This document shows positions 52,886-62,144 of a DNA stretch of 64,000 nt, one piece after another (the stretch's first letter is position 1; each line of letters starts with the position of its first letter). The DNA comes from Glycomyces sp. L485 (GTDB lineage: Bacteria > Actinomycetota > Actinomycetes > Mycobacteriales > Micromonosporaceae): the NCBI RefSeq assembly GCF_022548875.1, contig NZ_JAKZEW010000010.1, positions 42,808-106,807 on the forward strand. The letters are read 5' to 3'. Both the position numbers and the translations under genes were made by a program. Under the pieces are notes generated by a model. That model was not told where the DNA came from and ran no database searches. It worked only from the letters and a program-made list of their open reading frames with translations.

Positions 52886-54691
52886 TCAGACGAGCGGATT
52901 GTCGACGTAGGAATCGGCGTGGATCCGGTAGAGCTCCGCGTACAGCCCACCCGCGTCCAGAAGCTCGCCATGACTTCCCGACTCGACCAGGCGGCCCTGC
53001 TTCATGACGAGGATGAGGTCGGCTCCTGCCACGGTGGAGAAGCGGTGGGAGACGATCACGGTCACCGCGCCGGTCGCGGCGGCGATGCTCTTGGCTCGCG
53101 CGGTGTAGGACTCGAAGACGGCGTTCTCGCTGGGGGCGTCGAGCGAGGCGGTGGGTTCGTCGAGGACGAAGAGCAGCGGCTCGGGGCGCATGCACGAACG
53201 TGCGAGCGCGACCTTCTGCCATTGGCCTTCGGAGAGGTCGACGCCGCCGAACTCACTGCCGAGCTGCGTCGACTCGCCGTCGGGCAGCCGGGAGAGCAAT
53301 ACCTCGGCGTCGGCGGCGCTGACCGCCGCGCGCCGCGCGTCCGCGGTGCCGTGCTCGAGGTCGCCGATGCCGACGGCTTCGGCGAAGGTGGTCTGGTATC
53401 GGCCGAAGTCCTGGAAGGCGGCGCTCATCGCCGTGCGCCACGACTCCGTGTCGATGTCCTGCAGGTCGGTCCCGTCGATGAGGACCCGTCCGGACCTCGG
53501 GCGGTGCAGCTTGGCGAGCATCTTGACCAGGGTGCTCTTGCCCGAGCCGTATTCGCCGACCACGGCGACGACCGACCCGGCGGGCAGGTGCACGGACACG
53601 TCCTCGATGGCGGCGCCGCAGGTGCCCTGGTAAGAGAACGTCAAGGCGTCCAAGGTGATCCCATCGTTCAGGCGGCGCGGCGCCGGGGTCTCGGCCGTAT
53701 CGGCGCCGCGGCCCTCCACGTACTCCTTGAGCCAGAGGTAGGGCTCCAGGACGCGCACCGATCCGGTGGCGTCGGCGGTGGTCCACACCGCCTTCTCGAC
53801 CACTTCGCGCAGCAGCGCGCCGATGGTGGCGGCCATCATCACGTCGCCGGCGGTCGCCTGGCCGTCGCGGACCCGCACGGCCACCAGGCCGATGACGGCG
53901 GTGTAGCCGAGCGCGAAGACCATCCATCCGGCCACGCTCCAACTCGCGCTCACGAGCTGCCCGCGGGCGCGGATCGTCCGCACCCGTTCGGATGCGGCGG
54001 TGAGGCGGTCGATGAGGTTCGGCCCCACCTCGGCGGTGCGGATCTCCTTGCCGGCCTTGCCGCTCACGCCCAACTGGAAGAGGTGTCGCTGCGTCCGGTC
54101 GTGCCGGGCCAGGTCGAGCTCAGCGCGCTTCTGTCCACTCTGGCCGCGGCGATCGAGCCAGATCTGAACGGCGATGCACAGCAGCATCACGAGCAGCCAG
54201 GCGCTCACGTTGCCGAGGATGACCAGTGTCAGCGCGAGTCGGACTACAGTGGATCCCGCCTCCACGACGCTCCAGACGGTGCCCACCACGGCCCAGGACT
54301 TGCCGCGGACGGCGGTGATCCGGTCCAGGTACTCCTGGTGCTCGAGGTGGTCGATCTCGGGGAGCTTCGCCGAGGCGCGCATGATGGCCGGCTCGATCTC
54401 GAAGTGGCCGACCTTTTCCGTGATGTGGGCGCGGATCGGGTATGCCACGGCGTTGATCGACTGGTCCAGCGCGTACGCGCCCGCCGTCGTGCACGCCCAG
54501 ATCACGGCCGAGCCCGCGTCGCCCGCCACGATGGCGTCCACGGTGGACTTCAACGCCAGGCCGATCCCGGCGAACACGACCGCGTTGAGCGTCAGCAGGC
54601 CGATGAGCAGCCAGCTGCTGAGCGGCTCGCGGCGCAGGCACATGGCGAACAGGTGCGCCCACAGCCTGGTGTAGGTCATCGTGCTGCTCAA
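52886..54691 (-). CDS. ABC exporter half-transporter (membrane domain plus ATPase), second of pair
   Basis: A 601-residue type IV exporter subunit with a six-helix membrane domain (about 20-310) and an ATPase domain with VVGEYGSGKSTLVKML, the variant signature DLSEGQWQKVALARS and LFVLDEPTASLD. LSEGQ instead of LSGGQ suggests asymmetry with its partner. The start is TTG 54691 overlapping the partner's stop (TTGA) or ATG 54679. It probably forms a heterodimer with the next gene's product and exports the island product. Confidence 0.9.
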   Translation of the reverse strand: MSSTMTYTRLWAHLFAMCLRREPLSSWLLIGLLTLNAVVFAGIGLALKSTVDAIVAGDAGSAVIWACTTAGAYALDQSINAVAYPIRAHITEKVGHFEIEPAIMRASAKLPEIDHLEHQEYLDRITAVRGKSWAVVGTVWSVVEAGSTVVRLALTLVILGNVSAWLLVMLLCIAVQIWLDRRGQSGQKRAELDLARHDRTQRHLFQLGVSGKAGKEIRTAEVGPNLIDRLTAASERVRTIRARGQLVSASWSVAGWMVFALGYTAVIGLVAVRVRDGQATAGDVMMAATIGALLREVVEKAVWTTADATGSVRVLEPYLWLKEYVEGRGADTAETPAPRRLNDGITLDALTFSYQGTCGAAIEDVSVHLPAGSVVAVVGEYGSGKSTLVKMLAKLHRPRSGRVLIDGTDLQDIDTESWRTAMSAAFQDFGRYQTTFAEAVGIGDLEHGTADARRAAVSAADAEVLLSRLPDGESTQLGSEFGGVDLSEGQWQKVALARSCMRPEPLLFVLDEPTASLDAPSENAVFESYTARAKSIAAATGAVTVIVSHRFSTVAGADLILVMKQGRLVESGSHGELLDAGGLYAELYRIHADSYVDNPLV

Positions 54692-56514
54692 ATCAGCTCG
54701 CCTTCCTCGATGCGGTCGTCGAACCCGGACTCGAGGCGCTTCGCCTGGATGCGGTACATCCGGGCGTACTCGCCGTCCCTCTCCATGAGTTCGTCATGGG
54801 TCCCTTGCTCTTTCACGGTGCCTTCCTCGATGAGCACGATGCGGTCCGCGCGGCGCACTGTCGACAGGCGGTGCGAGACGAGGACGGTGGTGACGCCCTC
54901 GGTGAGGCCGTCGAGCCGATCGAACAGCTGCTTCTCACTGCGCACGTCCAGGTGCGCGGTGGGCTCGTCGAGGATCAGGATCTTCGCGCCGCGCTTGAGC
55001 GCGTACAGTGCCCGGGCGAGGGCGAGCTGCTGCCATTGGCCGCCGGAAAGGTCCGCGCCGTCCTCGAGCGAGCGGTCGAGCGAGGTGTCGAGCCCCTGCG
55101 GCAGGGTCGCGAGCAGCCCGCCGAGGCCGGCCTCGGCGGCCGCCTCCGCAACGGTGTCGCGTTCCCCGGTGCCCAGGCGCCCGAGCATGATGTTCTCGGC
55201 GATGGTGAGCCGGTACCGCACGAAGTCCTGGAACACCACCGCGAGCCGTGAACGCCAGTCGCCCGACGCATCGATGTCCTGCCCGTCGCAGGTGATCCGG
55301 CCGCCGGTCGGCCGGTAGGCGCCGGCCAGGAGCTTGATGAGCGTCGATTTCCCGGCGCCGTTGAAGCCCACGATCGCCAAGTGCTCACCCGGGCGGATCT
55401 CCAGGTCCAGTCCCTGCAGCACCTCCCGGTGGCGGCCGTATCCGAACCGGACGCCTTCCAGGCGCACCAGCGGAGGCTCGGCGGTGCCCGCGTCGAGCCG
55501 CTCGGGCTGCTCGGGCCGGTTGGGCCGGTCGTCGGCGAGGAGGCGGCGGAGCTCGGCGAGCGCGTCGATCCCCGGCCGCGAGCCCTCCATCTCGATCATC
55601 GGCCCCACACCGGAGGCCGCGTTGAAGACGCCCCAACTCGCCGCCAGGGCCGCGCTCGCCAGGCCGATGGATCCGTTCTGGTCCACGGTGACGGAGGCGA
55701 TCGCGGCGAAGACGGCGATGAGCGGGAGCAGAGTGATGAGGAACGGCTTCCATTGCGCGCGAACGATGGCGCCGTCATCGGCCCACACCGGTTCGAGGTG
55801 GGCGCGCATCTCGCGCTGGCGCCGGTCGATGATCCAGTCGGCCAGGCCGAAGATCCGCAGCTCCTTCGCCTCCGCGCGGCTGGCGGTGAGCGCGCCCCAA
55901 TACTGGTGGCGCCGGTGGTGCTCGATGCCTTCGACCCAGATCAGGTAGTGCCGCTTCCACAGGCCGATCGTCAAGTGCCGCACCAGGAGCGCGGGCAGGA
56001 TCAGCCCCGGGAGCAGCCACGGCGACCAGGCGGCCACGACCGCGGCCGTCGCGAGGAGCCCGACGTAGCCGAGCAGCACGTTGAGCGCGCCGATCGCGCC
56101 TTCGCCGGGGGTCTTCTCCACCCATTCCGTGGGGTCGGCGGCGGCGGTCTTCAGCAGGTCTTGGACCTCATCACGCTCAACAAGATCAACCGTGGCGACC
56201 TCGGTGGCGAGGCGGGCGACCTCGGCGCGGTGGACGAGGTTGATGCGGCTGACCGCGAGGAACTCGGCCCAGCGGGAACCGATGTCGATCGCTTGCCCTA
56301 CCAGGAGAATCGCTCCCAAGAAGAGCAGGGGCCGGGTGAAGTCACCGTCGAGCGACGACAGCAGCCAGCCCGTGACGGCCGCCCCCGCGGCCGGCAGCAG
56401 CACGCGTGCCAGGCCCAGGGCGATGACCGCCGCCACCGTCCCGGCATCGCAGGACCGCAAGTGTGCCAGGAACTTCAGCCGGTGCCGGAGGACCGCTCGG
56501 ACGCGATGCAACAC
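54688..56514 (-). CDS. ABC exporter half-transporter (membrane domain plus ATPase), first of pair
   Basis: A 608-residue exporter subunit with a basic N-terminus, six membrane helices (about 28-330) and an ATPase domain with IVGFNGAGKSTLIKLL, canonical DLSGGQWQQLALARAL and ILILDEPTAHLD. GTG 56514 is chosen because AAAGGGGCCC precedes it; the frame is open to 56742, but that part lies in the divergent promoter region. It is the first gene of the leftward operon. Confidence 0.9.
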   Translation of the reverse strand: MLHRVRAVLRHRLKFLAHLRSCDAGTVAAVIALGLARVLLPAAGAAVTGWLLSSLDGDFTRPLLFLGAILLVGQAIDIGSRWAEFLAVSRINLVHRAEVARLATEVATVDLVERDEVQDLLKTAAADPTEWVEKTPGEGAIGALNVLLGYVGLLATAAVVAAWSPWLLPGLILPALLVRHLTIGLWKRHYLIWVEGIEHHRRHQYWGALTASRAEAKELRIFGLADWIIDRRQREMRAHLEPVWADDGAIVRAQWKPFLITLLPLIAVFAAIASVTVDQNGSIGLASAALAASWGVFNAASGVGPMIEMEGSRPGIDALAELRRLLADDRPNRPEQPERLDAGTAEPPLVRLEGVRFGYGRHREVLQGLDLEIRPGEHLAIVGFNGAGKSTLIKLLAGAYRPTGGRITCDGQDIDASGDWRSRLAVVFQDFVRYRLTIAENIMLGRLGTGERDTVAEAAAEAGLGGLLATLPQGLDTSLDRSLEDGADLSGGQWQQLALARALYALKRGAKILILDEPTAHLDVRSEKQLFDRLDGLTEGVTTVLVSHRLSTVRRADRIVLIEEGTVKEQGTHDELMERDGEYARMYRIQAKRLESGFDDRIEEGELI

Positions 56515-56805
56515 GGGCCCCTTTCGGTGGCGGTTAACCAAGTCACGGGTTGGCTTAGTTTGGTCGGCCGAGCATACATGCGACAAACTACCCGTTCTCG
56601 TGACTTCGCTGGCGAAGGAAGACGGCCCTGTCCTGCTGGTATATGCGCAAATGTCCATGAATCCAGGCCCGCCGATGGGCAGATCGGCTTCCGCAGAAGT
56701 GACGCAGTTCATGAGAGCGCCTCGCGGTTTCGACGTTACCAACGCGAATTCGGCTAGGGTGGCACCGCCGACCGCACCTCACCGCGAGAGTTAAGAGCGC
56801 CAGCA
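56515..56805. promoter_or_regulatory. Divergent control region of the carrier-protein island
   Basis: This 291-bp gap separates the leftward and rightward operons and has no gene. An imperfect dyad TTAACCAA-8-TTGGCTTA (56534-56557; arms match 6 of 8) is a possible operator. Overlapping it, TTGGCT (56550) and CATACA (56573) are spaced 17 bp, like a rightward promoter. A second TAGGGT at 56755-56760 lies close to the rightward gene start at 56806. All are visual guesses. Confidence 0.4.
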
Positions 56806-57642
56806 ATGAGTTCGAAGTCCCCGCAGCTCGTGTTCCGATGGGCACTTTGGAACCCGACTCCAGCATTCGTGACCATGCTCGGCCACAGCATCGGTACGTT
56901 CAAGCACTTCTTCGGAGCCGAAGCCGAGTACGTGGTCTGCACCGACCGGCCAGATGTCCTCGCACGTGACTTGGCGACCGATACGACCATCATCGACTTC
57001 GAGATTCCCGGCGCCGAGTACCTGGACCCGCGTGCGACCTGGATGAAGTGGGCCCCGAAGGTCCGCTGCGCCCCGGACGCCACGGAGTTCTTTGTGGACG
57101 CAGATATCTTCCTGCTCGACGATCCCGTAGAACTCCGCGAGTTCATCGCTGGCGACGGCCACGACTTCATCATCTCCCAGGAGCAGGTCAACGAGACTTG
57201 GCCGTACGGGGCCTTCGGACTCCGCATCGAGGACGAACTCGCGCCCGACGCGACCCTCGAGATCCAGGAGACCAAGCCGTACCTTCACGCGGGCAACGGC
57301 TTCGCGCCGATCAACTCCGGACTCCTCGGGCAGCGCGCCGGGTGCGACCTCACCGAGGCCTTCCGTACCGAGTACCGCTGGTGGGACGAGCATGTGCGCG
57401 TGCACGAGGTGGAGTACTACGACGAGCAGGGTGCGGTGATGTGGCTCCTGCGCCCGTTCGTACGCGAAGGCCGCGTCAGGCTGCTGGACCCGCTGCGGTA
57501 CCGGATCGTGTGCCCCAACGACGAAGTGCCCGTCGAGACCACGGACGGCATCATCGCGATGCACTCCACGTACCCCGAACGGCCCGCCTACCACAAATTC
57601 CTCGCAGAGATCAGCGCCATCAGCGGCATTCCGGTCGCCTGA
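56806..57642 (+). CDS. Putative glycosyltransferase with DxD motif, first gene of rightward operon
   Basis: A 278-residue soluble protein. ATWMKWAPKVR precedes ATEFFVDADIFLLDDP (about 91-106), where DAD is a metal-binding DxD as in GT-A retaining transferases. Then come LHAGNGFAPINSGLLGQRAG and, near the end, GIIAMHSTYPERPAYHKF, like GT8 and capsule-type enzymes. The ribosome site is weak. It is followed after 88 bp by a second transferase. The sugar and acceptor are unknown. Confidence 0.65.
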   Translation: MSSKSPQLVFRWALWNPTPAFVTMLGHSIGTFKHFFGAEAEYVVCTDRPDVLARDLATDTTIIDFEIPGAEYLDPRATWMKWAPKVRCAPDATEFFVDADIFLLDDPVELREFIAGDGHDFIISQEQVNETWPYGAFGLRIEDELAPDATLEIQETKPYLHAGNGFAPINSGLLGQRAGCDLTEAFRTEYRWWDEHVRVHEVEYYDEQGAVMWLLRPFVREGRVRLLDPLRYRIVCPNDEVPVETTDGIIAMHSTYPERPAYHKFLAEISAISGIPVA

Positions 57643-57730
57643 ACCGACACTTGCGACGGTCATGCCGAATACGCAGCGCCCCAAGTGATTTGAGCGCTCG
57701 ATCACATTTAGGACGAACAGGAGCCGTGCA

Positions 57731-59020
57731 ATGAGCAGCCCCTACCTCTCTGTCGTGGTGCCGGTCCGCGACAACGCGCAGGGTCTCGAACTCACCCTGC
57801 GATCGCTTGCGGCACAAGACCTCCCAGCCGACGAGTGGGAGGTGATCGTGGTCGACGACGGGTCCGCGGTCCCCGCGGCGGGCACCGCCCCGCTCGGCCC
57901 GGGCAACCTGCGCGTCGAGCGCCTGTACCCGGGCGGCAGTCGAGCCAAGGCGCGCAACCTCGGCATCGCGGTGGCGCGCGGCGAAGTGGTGCTGCTGCTC
58001 GATGGCGACTCGTACGCCGTGCCCGACCTGGTCCGTCGGCACGCCGCGTTCCATCGCGGCAGCGAGACGGCCCAAGTGCTGCTCGGCAATCGCTTCGAGC
58101 CTTCCTGGGACACGGTGCGCCGGTTGCACGTCGGCGACACCAAGGCGCCGACGGCAGGCGTCGAGCAGGACATACGGCAGAGCTGGTTCGGCATGGAGGC
58201 ATCGGCACTCGCGACCAGCCGCGTCCCGTGGGCCTTCATGTTCACCCACAACACGTCGGTCCGAACGCGCGATCTGGAGGCGGTGGGCGGGTTCGATGAG
58301 GACTTCGCCGGCTGGGGCCACGAGGACGTCGACCTCGGGTACCGGTTGTTCGCGGCCGCAGGGCGTCCGGACGGGCAGTTCGTGCTCGACCCCGACGCGT
58401 ACTGCTTCCATGTGCCGCACTTCCGGGACTTCGGACGCCAAGGCGTGGAGGAGGAACGGAACACCGCGCTCCTGCGTCGGAAGCACCCGCGCTTCGACAT
58501 CGAGCTCTTCGGCGGATCGCGCACGCATCTGGCGGCGAAGGTCGCGTACTACGAAACAGTCCTGGAGACGTTCCGGTCTTCGCGAGTCGACGTCGCCAAG
58601 ACCCTGGAGGCCGTCGTCGAGCCTGCAGCGGACATGCTCGTGATCGGCGGTGTCGCCGCCCCGGAACGGGCGGGCCGCACCGTCACCTGGAACCACCGCG
58701 CCCCCGCCTCCGAGGACAATCCGCACCTCCTCGGCGTGCGGACGCCGTTCAAGGACGGCGAGCTCGACGATGTGGTCCACGTCGACCTGTGGCAGCACCT
58801 CCTCCCCGACGATGTGTCGGCACTGGTCGCCGAGTCGCTGCGGATCGCTCGGCGGCTGCGGCTCGTCTCGACCGCGCCGAACCCGAACGAGTCCGCGTGC
58901 GATCCGGATTACCTGGTCCGCATGCTCGCCGACCGGTTCCGCGTGGACCAGTCCGCACTGCCGGACGCCCGAGTGAGCACGATCGAACGGCGAGCCCCCG
59001 AATCCCCTGTACGAGTCTGA
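57731..59020 (+). CDS. Glycosyltransferase family 2 with methyltransferase-like C-terminal domain
   Basis: A 429-residue protein. The GT2 domain (about 1-260) has YLSVVVPVRDNAQGLELTLR, EVIVVDDGS, the metal motif VLLLDGDSYAVPD and the galactosyltransferase-like GWGHEDVDLGYRLF near residue 196. The C-terminal 150 residues (MLVIGGVAAPERAGRTVTWN, then TPFKDGELDDVVHVDLWQHL and IARRLRLVSTAPN) recall the order of a class I methyltransferase, but the glycine-rich SAM loop is poor. It may be a degenerate or binding-only domain. The next gene, a carrier protein, starts 12 bp later. Confidence 0.85.
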   Translation: MSSPYLSVVVPVRDNAQGLELTLRSLAAQDLPADEWEVIVVDDGSAVPAAGTAPLGPGNLRVERLYPGGSRAKARNLGIAVARGEVVLLLDGDSYAVPDLVRRHAAFHRGSETAQVLLGNRFEPSWDTVRRLHVGDTKAPTAGVEQDIRQSWFGMEASALATSRVPWAFMFTHNTSVRTRDLEAVGGFDEDFAGWGHEDVDLGYRLFAAAGRPDGQFVLDPDAYCFHVPHFRDFGRQGVEEERNTALLRRKHPRFDIELFGGSRTHLAAKVAYYETVLETFRSSRVDVAKTLEAVVEPAADMLVIGGVAAPERAGRTVTWNHRAPASEDNPHLLGVRTPFKDGELDDVVHVDLWQHLLPDDVSALVAESLRIARRLRLVSTAPNPNESACDPDYLVRMLADRFRVDQSALPDARVSTIERRAPESPVRV

Positions 59021-59032
59021 GGAGCGACTTAT

Positions 59033-59290
59033 ATGCAACGCAGCGAACTGCGGTCGGCCGTAGTCGAGGTCCTAGTCCGACTGCTCAAGGTCGCCCCCGA
59101 CATCGACCCTGCGGCCGACCTGGCCGACCACGGACTCACCTCACTCGAATCGGTGAGTCTCGTCCTCATGCTCGAGGACCGCTTCGACATCGACCTTCCC
59201 GACCATGCGCTCATGCTGGACAACTTCACCTCCGTCGACAAGATCGTCGATCTTCTCAACTCCCATCTGGAAGCCGAGGCACAGGCATGA
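59033..59290 (+). CDS. Acyl/peptidyl carrier protein
   Basis: An 85-residue carrier with the phosphopantetheine serine (Ser37) in DHGLTSLESVSLVLMLEDRF and the usual three-helix pattern; the closing helix is SVDKIVDLLNSHLEAE. GAGGAGCGACTTAT precedes the ATG. It sits directly before the amino acid:[carrier protein] ligase and overlaps it by 4 bp, so it is the expected acceptor of an aminoacyl group through its pantetheine thiol. Confidence 0.93.
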   Translation: MQRSELRSAVVEVLVRLLKVAPDIDPAADLADHGLTSLESVSLVLMLEDRFDIDLPDHALMLDNFTSVDKIVDLLNSHLEAEAQA

Positions 59291-60390
59291 ACGTCACTTT
59301 CCCGCTCCCCGCACAGCTGACCCCCGCACAGGCGAGCTCCATCGCCGACAAGCTCATCTACGGCGTCGAAGGCATCGACGGCATCACGGTGACCCCGGAC
59401 GGCGACGCCGTCGAACTGTCGTTCATCGCCGACTACGACCACGACGTCGTGTCCAAACTGGTCTCGGACCTGGCCGAAGAGGTCATGACCGCCCGAGTGC
59501 GGAAGACCGCCGTGATCCGGCGGCACGACGTCCACGTCCCCGACGCCCCGGCTGCGCCGCAGTCCCCCCGCCGCGCCGCCCGCGGCATGCTGCACCGCGC
59601 CTACGAGCAGATGTTCCTCGAGGTGGCCTGGGACCTGGAAGCCGAGGAGCGACGCTACCCCGCGCTCATCGAACGGTCGCTCATGGACCGCAGCCACTAC
59701 ATCGACTGGTTCCCGCAGAACGGCTTCCTCGTCGACGAACTCCCCCACGACCGGGAAGCGCTCGCCGCGGTCCGCCGCGGCGACGTTTCGGTGGACGAAG
59801 TGCGCCGGTCCAGCCCGTACATGCTCAACCCTGCCGTCTGCTTCCAGTTCTACCGGGAGTTCCACGGACAGGAGATCGGCGACCAGACCATCGTCGTGAC
59901 CGCCTCGGGCGACTGCTTCCGGCACGAGGCCCCCTGGCGGGTCAGCAACTACCGGCTCCCCGCGTTCTCCATGCGGGAGATCGCATGGCTCGCGCCGGCC
60001 GAGACCTCCGAGGAACTCCGGACCAAGACGATGGAGCGGGTCTGGGCCCTGTTCCAGGAACTCGGGTTCAGCGGACGGATCGAGATCGCCACCGACCCGA
60101 TCTACCACCCCGAGGACTCCAGGATCAAGCAGCACCAGCTGCTGGCGCAGTCGAAGTACGAGCTGGTCGCAAAACTCCCCGGCGGCGGCAGCTCGTCCAT
60201 CGGCTCGTTCAACAACATGCGCGAAGCCCAATGCCGGAAGTTCGACATCAGTTCGCACCCCGGCAGTGCGGCGCACTCGGGCTGCGCCGCTTTCGGTCTG
60301 GAACGCTGGATCGAACTGACCTTGGACACCCACGGACTCGACGCCTTCGGATGGCCGGACCGGCTTCGCGAACTCGTCCGGAAGGCGTAG
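59287..60390 (+). CDS. Class II aaRS-like amino acid:[carrier protein] ligase
   Basis: A 367-residue homologue of atypical seryl-tRNA-synthetase-like enzymes that activate an amino acid with ATP and load it on a carrier protein, not on tRNA. The zinc-binding trio is intact with family spacing: Cys185 in NPAVCFQFY, Glu231 in FSMREIAW, Cys333 in HSGCAAFGLERW. Motif 2 is GDCFRHEAPWRVSN. These enzymes lack the tRNA-binding arm. Here a 75-residue N-terminal extension (about 1-80) precedes the catalytic part. Characterised relatives load Gly or Ala; the substrate here is not readable. Confidence 0.9.
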   Translation: MNVTFPLPAQLTPAQASSIADKLIYGVEGIDGITVTPDGDAVELSFIADYDHDVVSKLVSDLAEEVMTARVRKTAVIRRHDVHVPDAPAAPQSPRRAARGMLHRAYEQMFLEVAWDLEAEERRYPALIERSLMDRSHYIDWFPQNGFLVDELPHDREALAAVRRGDVSVDEVRRSSPYMLNPAVCFQFYREFHGQEIGDQTIVVTASGDCFRHEAPWRVSNYRLPAFSMREIAWLAPAETSEELRTKTMERVWALFQELGFSGRIEIATDPIYHPEDSRIKQHQLLAQSKYELVAKLPGGGSSSIGSFNNMREAQCRKFDISSHPGSAAHSGCAAFGLERWIELTLDTHGLDAFGWPDRLRELVRKA

Positions 60391-60393
60391 CCC

Positions 60394-62004
60394 GTGCAGA
60401 CGGCAGTGCGGGAAGGCCCGCTGCAATGGGGTATGGCCTGGGAGGCCTGGCTGACGTTCCAGCACGAGCGCAGAGCGCAGTACCCCGGTCTGAACTTCGA
60501 GTACGAGGTGCCCGCCGGCACTGAGATCCCAGTCGTGGAGCAGGCGGTCGCCGCACTGGTCGAACGCCATGAGGTCCTCAGGACCACGTTCCATGCGGAC
60601 GAGGAAGGTCTGCCGCTGCAACGGGTCTGGGCAGCCGCGCCAGTGGAAGTCCATGCGTTCGACCGGGTCACCGACCCCGAGGCCGTGGAAGCCTTCAAAT
60701 CGCGCGACTTCGCGATCGACACCGAATGGCCGTGCCGCTTCGCCCTGGTGGCGAACGGCGGTGGAAGGCACTCAGTCCTGGCCTGCTTCCCGCACATCGT
60801 CATCGATGACCAGGGCCGCGAGATCCTGATGCGCGACTTCGGCGTCATCGCGGATGCGGCTGTCCGGGGCAAGGCCCCGGATCTCCCTCCCGTCGCATGC
60901 CACCCGGTGGACTATGCCCGCCACGAGCGGTCCGAATCCTCCCGCCGACTGCGCGAGCGCTCGAAGCGGTACTGGCAGGCCAAGCTCGATGAGATCCCGG
61001 CAGGGGTCTTCGACCTGGCCTCGGAGCCGGCGTTCACCCGATTCGTCTCCTGCCGACAGCGATCCGTTGCCGCGGCCGACCGGCTGACGCGCATCGCGGC
61101 CGGGATCGGCGTGCCCAGAAGCGCGGTCTTCTCCGCCGTGTTCAGCCTGGCACTGGCCGAAACCACTGCGAAAGACCTACTCCCACTGCAGATCTCGACG
61201 CATGGCCGCATCACTGCCGACGCATTGCAGCTCGTCGCTCCCCTCGCCCGCGACCTGGTCATAGCGGTATCGGTGCGATCCGAGCAACCCTTCGACGAGT
61301 TCGCCCGTGAACTCCAGCGACTCGCCTTCGAAGCGGTGCGGTACAGCATGGTCGACACCCTGGAGTTCGGCGAGTGGAAGGCGATCGCGGGGGCCCGGCG
61401 CGGCGGCGAGATCGGATCGCGCATCTCACTGAACTTCATGGAGAAGACCGGCGTCGGCCGCATTGACGAGGCATCCGCCGATTCGTTTGACCAATGGGAC
61501 TGCACCACAAGCGATCCCGTCGAGTACCTCGCTTCGACGCCCCATCTCTTCGTTGACGCCGGTGTCAGCCCGCAGGGCATGGAGGTGCTCGTTTTCGGCG
61601 CTGCATCCGTGGTCGGCGAGGAACGCATCGAATCGCTCGCTCGCAGCATCACCGACCTGCTCGTCATGGTGGACAAGGCCGCCGATCAGAGCGTGGGCAA
61701 GCTGCGACGAGAGATCTCGAAAATGTTCACCTCGCCATCCTCCGAAGCTACGTCGGCCCTGGTGCGGTGCGCGCAGGTCGTGAACGGACTGCCGTCGATG
61801 GACCCGGGGCTCAGCTACGCCGAGACAGGCGGCAGGTTCTACCGGATTCCGGCGGTCCTCCGCGAGCTGAAGCGCATTGGGTACGCGGGCCTCGACTGGC
61901 ACGACCTGCAACAACCGTGCAGTCTCGCGACGCTCGCAACGAAGATCAATCGAGTCGCGGACACCCACACGGGCCGCGTCGGCGGCGACGAACACGCATC
62001 TTAA
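60394..62004 (+). CDS. Stand-alone NRPS condensation-domain protein
   Basis: A 536-residue condensation-family protein. The catalytic motif is ACFPHIVIDDQGRE, a HxxxD form of HHxxxDG with His134 and Asp138 in place; the first His is Pro. N-terminal LQWGMAWEAW and the RHEVLRTTFHADEEGLPLQR block (about 58-77) are C1-C2 equivalents. About 75 extra residues follow the domain, with a helical end. It would pass the aminoacyl group from the carrier protein to an amine or hydroxyl acceptor. GTG start, 3 bp after the ligase stop; last gene of the operon. Confidence 0.88.
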   Translation: MQTAVREGPLQWGMAWEAWLTFQHERRAQYPGLNFEYEVPAGTEIPVVEQAVAALVERHEVLRTTFHADEEGLPLQRVWAAAPVEVHAFDRVTDPEAVEAFKSRDFAIDTEWPCRFALVANGGGRHSVLACFPHIVIDDQGREILMRDFGVIADAAVRGKAPDLPPVACHPVDYARHERSESSRRLRERSKRYWQAKLDEIPAGVFDLASEPAFTRFVSCRQRSVAAADRLTRIAAGIGVPRSAVFSAVFSLALAETTAKDLLPLQISTHGRITADALQLVAPLARDLVIAVSVRSEQPFDEFARELQRLAFEAVRYSMVDTLEFGEWKAIAGARRGGEIGSRISLNFMEKTGVGRIDEASADSFDQWDCTTSDPVEYLASTPHLFVDAGVSPQGMEVLVFGAASVVGEERIESLARSITDLLVMVDKAADQSVGKLRREISKMFTSPSSEATSALVRCAQVVNGLPSMDPGLSYAETGGRFYRIPAVLRELKRIGYAGLDWHDLQQPCSLATLATKINRVADTHTGRVGGDEHAS

Positions 62005-62040
62005 TCGCTTACCCCTGGTTGACACCGCGCAGAGCAATTC

Positions 62041-62084
62041 GGCGGTGGCCGGGCAGAATCTTCCAATTCTGCCCGGCCACCGCC
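62041..62084. terminator. 19-bp perfect hairpin, part of right island repeat
   Basis: The arms 62041-62059 and 62066-62084 are perfectly complementary around CTTCCA, 36 bp after the condensation-gene stop. It can end the rightward operon. The left repeat has a weaker hairpin at the same place, so it may equally be a structural part of the repeat. Confidence 0.8.
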
Positions 62085-62144
62085 GTTCACATCTATTCAC
62101 AACCGGTCGCACGCGTTCACACGCGTTCACACGCGGTCACAAGT
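62041..62144 (+). repeat. Right copy of island-bounding direct repeat with six 10-bp units
   Basis: The hairpin is followed by six contiguous 10-bp units from 62085 to 62144: GTTCACATCT, ATTCACAACC, GGTCGCACGC, GTTCACACGC, GTTCACACGC, GGTCACAAGT. The last unit ends on the discriminator base of tRNA-Pro. The left copy at 44178-44272 has five units in the same order, so the block between them is about 17.9 kb. Confidence 0.88.
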
